Shown here in pieces: positions 1 to 4,787 of a stretch of DNA of 5,187 nucleotides (within the stretch, counting starts at the first letter, position 1; each line of letters starts with the position of its first letter). The stretch comes from Ruminococcus sp. (lineage in GTDB: Bacteria > Bacillota > Clostridia > Oscillospirales > Ruminococcaceae), in assembly GCA_014799765.1 (NCBI GenBank), contig JAAVHK010000030.1, positions 1 through 5,187 on the forward strand. The letters run 5' to 3'. The notes beneath the pieces were generated by a model. It worked only from the letters and a program-made list of their open reading frames with translations, had not been told where the DNA came from and made no database searches. Position numbers and translations under genes: made by a program.

Positions 1-504
1 ATACGGCGAATAAAAAGCGGTATCACGTAAGCCGAGGTCAAAAGCTCCACTGTTCATTCTCATTATGAAATTTTCAACAGATTGTTCGGAATTTTCGGCA
101 AGTACCGTCATTGCGTCATTGGCATTGCCGATAATAACAGCTTTAAGCAGTTCGTCAACAGTGATATTTTCAGCCGGTTCAATCCATACCACAGCACCCT
201 CAGTACCGGCGACAGCTTGCGATGCTGTCATGATGGTGTCGGTTGTGTATTTACCGTCTTCAATATCCTCTGCTATCAGCAGTAATGCCATAAGCTTAGA
301 CATATAACCGGCATTTACCTGTAAATCAGGATTATATTCGTCAAGTACAGCCCTTGTGCGTGCCTCCATGAGAATATATGCCGGACAGTCTGCCTGAACA
401 TCTGTATTTTTTCCGGCTGAAATGAACAGTGCGGATACAAGCAGTGTTATAATTACTGCTGTTATCTTTTTTGAAATTGCCGTAATATTCAGATATTTTT
501 TCAA
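1..504 (-). CDS. Degenerate S11 D-Ala-D-Ala carboxypeptidase homologue, partial (N-terminal 168 residues)
   Basis: This is the N-terminal part of an exported protein with the penicillin-binding DD-carboxypeptidase (peptidase S11) fold; the rest lies beyond base 1. Residues 12-31 are a hydrophobic signal peptide or anchor, with possible cleavage after ISA (about 30) or VQA (38). The S11 framework is clear: AYILMEA near 42-48, KLMALLLIAEDIEDG at 70-84, WIEPAENITVDELLKAVI near 107-124 and LGLRDTAFYSPY at the edge. The catalytic residues are missing. The SxxK nucleophile position is Tyr67 (YMSK, Lys70 kept), and the SxN motif is NAN at 127-129. It is therefore probably a non-catalytic homologue; the KTG region is not visible. 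The start is TTG at 502-504: an in-frame stop lies at 523-525, no ATG falls between, and a GGGAGG SD sits 8 bases upstream. It is probably the third gene of an operon, 53 bases after the VanY-like gene. Family assignment is firm; loss of activity is inferred. Confidence 0.85.
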   Translation of the reverse strand, partial: MKKYLNITAISKKITAVIITLLVSALFISAGKNTDVQADCPAYILMEARTRAVLDEYNPDLQVNAGYMSKLMALLLIAEDIEDGKYTTDTIMTASQAVAGTEGAVVWIEPAENITVDELLKAVIIGNANDAMTVLAENSEQSVENFIMRMNSGAFDLGLRDTAFYSPY

Positions 505-512
505 ATATACCG

Positions 513-518
513 CCTCCC
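513..518 (-). promoter_or_regulatory. SD site deciding a TTG start
   Basis: The minus strand reads GGGAGG followed by eight bases and then TTG (502-504). No in-frame ATG lies between the upstream in-frame stop (523-525) and this point, so the site decides the unusual start of the degenerate S11 gene. Confidence 0.75.
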
Positions 519-557
519 TTTTTTAAAGTATATGTGTAAGGAAAGCGTATAATGATG

Positions 558-1502
558 TCAGCACCTAAGCGAAGTTATAACAAAACTGTCAGTATTGTCG
601 CCGGATATTGTATACTCACTCTGAGCAGGTACACAGACCTTAGTGGTCTGTCCGGCAGATTTTGCAGTATATATATAATACATACTTCCGTTCATATTGT
701 AATAAAGTGGGTGGTTGTATGTGTATTTGTCAAGTAATTCAAGATATTCTTCAAAGCAACAGCCCAGTTCATGCATTACTTCGGCATGGACTTTCCCGAC
801 ATAGCGGAGATGCCATGGACAGTATGTATAACCGGTCTTTTCAGATTTATTTTCAGGGAACCGCACTATATATCCATATTTATAGCAGTTTTCAACAATC
901 CATTTTTCAACGTCAAGACCGTCATAAGTCAGGACGCTTGACCCGACATTTACGGCAACATCTATAGTGTTTCCGGTTATGGATTCCGGAAATGCATACG
1001 GACAGTAAGAACCTTCACCGGTATATGTGTCGGTAGTTCCGTATATAAGAAAATTTGACTGTCCGGTTGATTTATAATAGTCTTCCATCATTATATTAAG
1101 GGCTTCCGCCGCTTCGGCATTCAGTATAACAGGGTCTGTGTCATTTATAAGTGTGTAGTAGTCATTCCGGTAGCTTATAAGGTTGACAACAGGCGGTATT
1201 TCAGCAGATACATAGGGTTTCTGATTATTTACTTCAATCAGTTCACCCGAAAAAACCTGTGAATTATCTATATCAAGTTCCGTAAAGGAATTGTTTTTTT
1301 CTGTTTCAGAAGTCGCAGACATAGCAGTTGTATTACCGAAAGTTTTATCCTTAACTGTTACCTGAATACTTATAGAAGCGTATTTGTTTGTTCTCTCGTT
1401 GACATATCTTCTGGCACAGTCTGACATAAAAATAAAAAGTGCCAGCGATAACAGGAATAAAATAAAGCGGTCTAACCTGAGACGAATTGGTTTATTATCC
1501 AT
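558..1502 (-). CDS. Membrane-anchored M15/VanY-like D,D-carboxypeptidase homologue with altered active site
   Basis: This 314-residue protein has one N-terminal membrane segment (about 11-27), a variable extracytoplasmic stretch (about 30-105), a VanY/peptidase M15B-like domain (about 125-258) and a C-terminal tail with the pattern YTISGDNTDSFVIT near 297-310. The family call rests on WIVENCYKYGYIVRFPENK (201-219) followed by TGY, PWHLRYVG (229-236) and EEYL (251-254), typical of VanY/LdcB-type peptidases that trim peptidoglycan stem peptides. Active members carry SxHxxGxAxD and EPWH. Here the first reads PESITGNTID (172-181), so the zinc-ligand His is Ser174 while Asp181 remains. The second reads CPWH (228-231), so the catalytic Glu is Cys228 while His231 remains. 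The usual YRS-type Arg motif is not recognisable. Hydrolysis therefore looks unlikely or altered. Eight cysteines are present. The start is ATG with GGAGG five bases upstream. It lies 42 bases after the S11 enzyme gene, probably in the same operon. Confidence 0.83.
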   Translation of the reverse strand: MDNKPIRLRLDRFILFLLSLALFIFMSDCARRYVNERTNKYASISIQVTVKDKTFGNTTAMSATSETEKNNSFTELDIDNSQVFSGELIEVNNQKPYVSAEIPPVVNLISYRNDYYTLINDTDPVILNAEAAEALNIMMEDYYKSTGQSNFLIYGTTDTYTGEGSYCPYAFPESITGNTIDVAVNVGSSVLTYDGLDVEKWIVENCYKYGYIVRFPENKSEKTGYTYCPWHLRYVGKVHAEVMHELGCCFEEYLELLDKYTYNHPLYYNMNGSMYYIYTAKSAGQTTKVCVPAQSEYTISGDNTDSFVITSLRC

Positions 1503-1507
1503 ATAAT

Positions 1508-1512
1508 CCTCC
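1508..1512 (-). promoter_or_regulatory. SD of the VanY-like gene, possibly sequestered
   Basis: GGAGG lies five bases before the ATG at 1500-1502. In the transcript, TTCGGAGG (1508-1515) can pair over eight positions, two of them G-U, with TCTCCGGA (1530-1537) in the same intergenic gap. That pairing would bury the SD. A competing small hairpin (CTGTC/GACAG, 1527-1540) uses part of the same bases. The SD itself is clear; control by pairing is speculative. Confidence 0.7.
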
Positions 1513-1544
1513 GAAGTTGTCAGACACTGTCCGGAGACAGATTT

Positions 1545-2666
1545 TTACGATTCAGACGGGAGTGTTTCTTCTTCTGTTGTTTCTTCTTCTTTTTCATAAG
1601 TATAGTATTTTTCACCGCCTGCACCGTATACGCTGTATATATTTAGTGTATCATAAATAGCAGTCCATTTGTCACGGCACTTGCACAGAACAAGAATATA
1701 TGTCTGACCATTTATTTCAGCGTAACTTTCTATACAGTTTCCTGCCTCATCTGTGAAGCCTGTTTTTCCGCCCAGTACAGAAACACCGGCTATTTCGTCG
1801 CCGTACATACGGCTGAAGAAATTACTTGTGAAATTATATCCTTCCGGATTCTGTTCTGTAGGCGGTACGATATATTCATAGGTGGAAATAATTTTTTTAC
1901 AGGTCTGATTCTGTAAGGCATAATTAAAAATAACAGCCATATCTTCCGCAGTACTGTAATGTTCCTTACTGTGCAGACCTACAACATTAGTGAAATGTGT
2001 TCGTTTAAGACCAAGTTCAACGGCTTTTTCGTTCATTAACTTGACGAAAGCCTCTTCAGAGCCGGATACATATTCGGCAACGGCAAGGGCGGCATCTGCA
2101 CCGGAACACAGAACCATTCCGTATAAGGCGTCCTCAACGGCAGGCGTTTCATCAGGCTGGAATCCGGCAAGTACCGCATCAAGTTCCGCCATGGGATAAA
2201 CCATATCTTCAGTTATGGTTATTTTATCGGATAGATTTTCAATATTTTCAACAGCAACAACAAGTGCCATTATCTTAGTAAGAGAAGCCGGAAACATCGG
2301 CGAACTTTCATTATACCCTGCGACTATCTCATTAGTATCGGCATTCATGAGTATCGCATATCCTAAATCATACTCGTTTTCAACGTCAAGTATTTTTGAA
2401 TTTTCTGTCCATGCAGGGTATAAATCTATAACTTCTTCTTCTGTAGGTGGTTCAGTAACAGGTTCTTTATATTCAGGATTTTTTTCTATTGTTGACGGAA
2501 CTGCAAGACCTGTACGTGTCGGCGGTTCGCTGATTACTTTTTCTTCTGAATTTCCCTTTATATAGAAGTAAATTGTCATACCACATACGAAGACCATAAT
2601 CAAAAGCAGAAATAAAGCTGTAAGAAGATTACGAGCTTGTTTTTTTCTTTTGTTTTTATTTTTCAT
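1545..2666 (-). CDS. D-alanyl-D-alanine carboxypeptidase (serine type, peptidase S11, DacF-like)
   Basis: This 373-residue membrane-anchored penicillin-binding protein would remove the terminal D-Ala from peptidoglycan pentapeptides outside the cell. A basic N-terminus (MKNKNKRKKQ) precedes one membrane segment (about 13-36), then a Pro/Glu/Thr-rich linker (about 45-80) and the S11 catalytic domain (about 95-345). Motifs are SLTK at 128-131 (nucleophile Ser128, base Lys131), SGA at 188-190 in place of the usual SxN, and KTG at 301-303. Other S11 hallmarks are GSEEAFVKLMNEKA (202-215), THF (223-225) and the histidine-containing VVGLH. There is no PBP5-type C-terminal domain; the protein ends in an acidic Glu/Thr tail. 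I chose the ATG at 2664-2666 because a GAGGTG SD lies six bases upstream and a consensus promoter lies just before it. The longer in-frame start at 2768 falls inside the upstream terminator. The SGA variant probably still permits activity, since Streptomyces K15 has SGC. It is the first gene of the left-hand operon. Confidence 0.92.
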   Translation of the reverse strand: MKNKNKRKKQARNLLTALFLLLIMVFVCGMTIYFYIKGNSEEKVISEPPTRTGLAVPSTIEKNPEYKEPVTEPPTEEEVIDLYPAWTENSKILDVENEYDLGYAILMNADTNEIVAGYNESSPMFPASLTKIMALVVAVENIENLSDKITITEDMVYPMAELDAVLAGFQPDETPAVEDALYGMVLCSGADAALAVAEYVSGSEEAFVKLMNEKAVELGLKRTHFTNVVGLHSKEHYSTAEDMAVIFNYALQNQTCKKIISTYEYIVPPTEQNPEGYNFTSNFFSRMYGDEIAGVSVLGGKTGFTDEAGNCIESYAEINGQTYILVLCKCRDKWTAIYDTLNIYSVYGAGGEKYYTYEKEEETTEEETLPSES

Positions 2667-2672
2667 TTTTTT

Positions 2673-2678
2673 CACCTC
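2673..2678 (-). promoter_or_regulatory. SD fixing the DD-carboxypeptidase start
   Basis: The minus strand reads AAGAGGTG followed by six A residues and the ATG at 2664-2666. This supports the 373-residue start over the 34-residue longer open frame. Confidence 0.8.
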
Positions 2679-2699
2679 TTTTTTTGTAATTACCTTTCT

Positions 2700-2728
2700 A
2701 TTATAATGCAAAATATATGAAATGTCAA
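2700..2728 (-). promoter_or_regulatory. Consensus sigma-A/sigma-70-type promoter
   Basis: On the minus strand the -35 is TTGACA (2723-2728) and the -10 is TATAAT (2700-2705), both perfect matches to consensus, with an optimal 17 bp spacer. Transcription would start near 2693, leaving a leader of about 27 bases before the carboxypeptidase ATG. The AT-rich tract of the preceding terminator lies just upstream of the -35 and could act as an UP-like element. Strong vegetative expression of the three peptidase-fold genes is implied; no operator is obvious. Confidence 0.88.
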
Positions 2729-2743
2729 GCCTGTACTTATAAT

Positions 2744-2775
2744 AAAAAAATCCTGTGAAGTAAATCACAGGATTT
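2744..2775 (-). terminator. Rho-independent terminator of the oad operon
   Basis: An 11 bp perfect inverted repeat (AAATCCTGTGA / TCACAGGATTT, arms at 2765-2775 and 2748-2758) encloses a six-base loop. On the minus strand a run of T follows (2744-2750, overlapping the stem base). It begins 12 bases after the beta-subunit stop codon and separates the decarboxylase operon from the peptidase operon. On the plus strand only a short T run follows the stem, so it acts in the minus direction. Confidence 0.9.
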
Positions 2776-2787
2776 CAGGTATATAAA

Positions 2788-4014
2788 TTATTTGAATACT
2801 GCAAGCAGGAATCCGGCAGCAATAGCAGAGCCGATAACTCCGGCGACGTTAGGTCCCATAGCGTGCATGAGTAAGAAGTTTTTCGGGTTGGCTTTCTGAC
2901 CCTCTATCTGTGAAACTCTTGCCGCCATTGGTACGGCAGAGACTCCGGCTGAACCTATAAGCGGATTTATTTTTCCGCCGGAAAGTTTATACATCAATTT
3001 TCCGACAAGTAAACCGCCTACTGTAGAAAAACAGAATGCAATCAAGCCGAGACATACTATTTTAAGGGTTTCGAGTGACAGAAATCTTGAAGCTACTGTA
3101 GTCGCTCCGACTGATATTCCGAGGAATACTGTAACTATATTCATTAAAGCGTTCTGTACAGTATCGGAAAGTCTTTCAGTAACTCCGCATTCTTTCCACA
3201 GGTTACCAAGCATAAGGCAACCTACAAGCGGAGCTGTTGACGGTAACAACAGAATTACAAATACTGCTACAAGAATCGGGAAAATTATTTTTTCAGTCTT
3301 TGAAACGGTTCTGTTCTGTTCCATTACAACCTGACGTTCTTTTTCAGTAGTCAGAAGTTTCATAAGCGGTGGTTGTATCATAGGTATTAACGCCATATAC
3401 GAATATGCCGCTATTGCGATAGGTCCGAGAAGATGAGGTGCAAGACGTGTTGTAAGGAATATAGCGGTAGGACCGTCCGCACCGCCTATGATTCCTATAG
3501 AGGCGGCTTCCTCACCGGTAAATCCGAGACATACAGCTCCGAAAAATGCAAGGAATACACCCATCTGTGCGGCTGCACCGAGTAACAGACTTTTCGGATT
3601 TGAAAGTAATGGTCCGAAGTCGGTCATTGCACCTACTCCGAGGAATATCAGTGACGGATACAAGCCTGATTTTACGCCTATGTAGAGAATGTCAAGAAGT
3701 CCGCCGTTTGCCATGATATTTCCGTAACTGTGATAAAATTCGCTGTCATGGTCAAGAAAAGCGTCCCATAGTTCAGGATGATATAATGCATCTGGTGAAC
3801 TCACTCCGCCGGAAAAGAAGTTAGATACGTTCACAAGCAGACACCCGAATGCTATCCCGACAAGTAAAAGAGGTTCAAATTTCTTTACTATACCTAAGTA
3901 CAGCAACAGAAATGAAATCAGTATCATTATGAGGTTTTTATAACCTTCTTCCACGAAAAATCCCGCAAAACCGGAATCGGCTATTAGAGTTCTGAGTGTT
4001 TCAAGAATATCCAT
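2788..4014 (-). CDS. oadB: Oxaloacetate decarboxylase beta subunit, sodium-pumping (OadB family)
   Basis: This 408-residue, highly hydrophobic integral membrane protein is the beta subunit of a Na+-transporting biotin decarboxylase. It decarboxylates carboxybiotin on the carrier protein and couples this to Na+ export. Residues that matter in the Klebsiella enzyme are present at matching spacing. Asp180 lies in GGADGPTAIF (Asp203 there), Tyr206 in YSYMALIPMIQPP (Tyr229), and Asn350, Gly354 and Ser359 in INPLIGSAGVSAVPMAARV (Asn373, Gly377, Ser382). The C-terminus has the conserved HAMGPNVAGVIGSAIAAG (384-401). A polar, His/Asp/Glu-rich segment at about 68-100 separates the first membrane segments from the core. 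Length is close to the family norm. ATG follows AAGGGGG by seven bases, and that SD overlaps the stop of the carrier gene, suggesting coupled translation. Specificity (oxaloacetate rather than another acyl substrate) comes from the alpha subunit, since beta subunits are shared across this enzyme class. Confidence 0.96.
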   Translation of the reverse strand: MDILETLRTLIADSGFAGFFVEEGYKNLIMILISFLLLYLGIVKKFEPLLLVGIAFGCLLVNVSNFFSGGVSSPDALYHPELWDAFLDHDSEFYHSYGNIMANGGLLDILYIGVKSGLYPSLIFLGVGAMTDFGPLLSNPKSLLLGAAAQMGVFLAFFGAVCLGFTGEEAASIGIIGGADGPTAIFLTTRLAPHLLGPIAIAAYSYMALIPMIQPPLMKLLTTEKERQVVMEQNRTVSKTEKIIFPILVAVFVILLLPSTAPLVGCLMLGNLWKECGVTERLSDTVQNALMNIVTVFLGISVGATTVASRFLSLETLKIVCLGLIAFCFSTVGGLLVGKLMYKLSGGKINPLIGSAGVSAVPMAARVSQIEGQKANPKNFLLMHAMGPNVAGVIGSAIAAGFLLAVFK

Positions 4015-4021
4015 TAAAACA

Positions 4022-4028
4022 CCCCCTT
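4022..4028 (-). promoter_or_regulatory. SD of the beta subunit, overlapping the carrier stop codon
   Basis: AAGGGGG on the minus strand shares its AA with the TAA stop of the biotin carrier gene and stands seven bases before the beta-subunit ATG. A terminating ribosome would sit on this SD, consistent with translational coupling. Confidence 0.75.
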
Positions 4029-4428
4029 ATGATATGACAATCAGTGGCGAACCTGTTTCAACAACTGCTCCCTTACTGGTGACTACCTGTACTATTGTAC
4101 CGTCCTTTGTAGCTACGATTTCATTTTCCATTTTCATAGCCTCCAGAATAACGAGTACCTGACCGGATTTGACTTTGTCGCCCTCTTTTACGTCGATACG
4201 GATAATATTTCCGGGCATAGGTGCAGAAATAGTTTCACCGTCGGCGATACTAACCGGAGCAGGTGCAGGAGTTGCCGGAGCATTTACCGGTGCTGATTCC
4301 ACAGGAGCAGGTGCAGGCGAATTTTTCGGAGCAGGTGCTAATGCTTCGTACTCGTCGAGAAGTACGGCTTTTCCGTGTTCTACTTCGACTTCGTAAGTTT
4401 TGCCGTTTAATGTTACTTTATACTTCAT
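4027..4428 (-). CDS. Biotin carboxyl carrier protein of the decarboxylase complex
   Basis: This 133-residue protein has three parts: a short N-terminal beta segment (MKYKVTLNGKTYEVEVE), a flexible Ala/Pro linker (about 31-58) and a biotinyl/lipoyl-attachment domain (about 66-133). The biotin site is EAMKMEN with Lys99 as the expected attachment residue, 34 residues from the C-terminus as is usual. It would shuttle the carboxyl group from the cytosolic alpha subunit to the membrane beta subunit. Here the carrier is a separate gene rather than fused to alpha, as in glutaconyl-CoA and methylmalonyl-CoA decarboxylase systems. The ATG at 4426-4428 follows an AAAGGAGG SD about 10-11 bases upstream, inside the OadG-type gene, and only three bases separate the two genes. 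A biotin ligase must act on it; none is in the window. Confidence 0.95.
   Translation of the reverse strand: MKYKVTLNGKTYEVEVEHGKAVLLDEYEALAPAPKNSPAPAPVESAPVNAPATPAPAPVSIADGETISAPMPGNIIRIDVKEGDKVKSGQVLVILEAMKMENEIVATKDGTIVQVVTSKGAVVETGSPLIVIS
4256..4338 (-). repeat. Short direct repeats encoding the Ala/Pro linker
   Basis: The plus-strand word GGAGCAGGTGC occurs at 4256-4266, 4304-4314 and 4328-4338. The first two copies extend to GGAGCAGGTGCAGG. Offsets are 48 and 24 bases, both multiples of 24, so unit gain or loss would keep the reading frame. The repeats encode APAP-type residues of the carrier-protein linker and probably reflect low-complexity expansion rather than a regulatory site. 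Confidence 0.6.
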
Positions 4429-4431
4429 GGA

Positions 4432-4773
4432 TTATTTAACCTCCTTTATTGAAATAAAATGAAGTTCATTTATAGGTTTCTGCATGGTATCGGCAACTAT
4501 TGCCATAATCATAGCGGCTTCCTTGTCGGGAACGTCATATAATTTGACGTGTCCGGCAGAACCTCTTGCAACAGGTTTGTTTACCTTTTTCAGTTTCGGA
4601 ATTTTATTCGGTGACGTTGTTTTCTGTACCGGCTCTACAGTCTCCGTTACAGCTTTTTCCTTTGATTTGAAATATCCACCCATTGCGGATATAACTATCA
4701 TAAGGATAAGAAGTCCGGAGAATACCACTACATAACCGAATATTGCAGTAATTCCGGCGTCAGCTATATTCAT
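4432..4773 (-). CDS. oadG: OadG-type small membrane subunit of Na+ decarboxylase (gamma/delta)
   Basis: This 113-residue protein has one membrane segment (about 10-31), a charged linker with lysine-rich stretches (about 35-68) and a short C-terminal domain. That domain, AAMIMAIVADTMQKPINELHFISIKEV (about 86-112), resembles the end of OadG/MmdD-family subunits. In related enzymes the small subunit anchors and stabilises the complex by contacting alpha and beta. The single N-terminal membrane helix, the small size and the position between alpha and the carrier gene support this role. Sequence conservation in the family is weak, so gene context carries much of the call. The ATG at 4771-4773 follows AAGGGGG by seven bases, and that SD overlaps the alpha-subunit stop. 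The gene ends three bases before the carrier start. Confidence 0.85.
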   Translation of the reverse strand: MNIADAGITAIFGYVVVFSGLLILMIVISAMGGYFKSKEKAVTETVEPVQKTTSPNKIPKLKKVNKPVARGSAGHVKLYDVPDKEAAMIMAIVADTMQKPINELHFISIKEVK

Positions 4774-4780
4774 GAAAATA

Positions 4781-4787
4781 CCCCCTT
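4781..4787 (-). promoter_or_regulatory. SD of the OadG-type gene, overlapping the alpha stop codon
   Basis: AAGGGGG shares its AA with the TAA stop of the alpha gene (4786-4788) and lies seven bases before the ATG. It is the same arrangement as at the beta-subunit start, again suggesting coupled translation. Confidence 0.75.

Noticed and set aside
65..307. Plus-strand open frames opposite the degenerate S11 gene
   Set aside because: They lie entirely opposite a coding region with clear S11 family similarity, have no convincing start signals, and encode low-complexity sequence without recognisable domains.
505..557. Separate promoter for the degenerate S11 gene (TATACT-like -10)
   Set aside because: No -35 hexamer lies at acceptable spacing (the closest, CTGACA, is about 23 bases away), so co-transcription with the upstream genes is simpler.
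1377..1433. Lipoprotein cysteine at Cys29 of the VanY-like protein
   Set aside because: The residues before the cysteine are Met-Ser-Asp; a lipobox needs Gly, Ala or Ser at -1, so an uncleaved membrane anchor is more likely.
1527..1546. CTGTC/GACAG hairpin followed by TTTTT on the plus strand as a terminator
   Set aside because: The stem is only five base pairs, and there is no plus-strand gene for it to terminate. On the minus strand no T run follows.
2215..2565. Plus-strand 116-codon open frame
   Set aside because: It is antisense to the strongly supported DD-carboxypeptidase and shows no domain or ribosome site.
2667..2768. In-frame N-terminal extension of the DD-carboxypeptidase starting at 2768
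   Set aside because: It begins inside the terminator hairpin and upstream of the promoter, has no SD, and would put 34 extra residues before a normal basic N-terminus and membrane segment. The ATG at 2664-2666 has a good SD.
4169..4396. Plus-strand open frame rich in Ala/Gly opposite the biotin carrier gene
   Set aside because: It is an antisense shadow of the Ala/Pro linker repeats and biotin domain, with no SD or recognisable domain.
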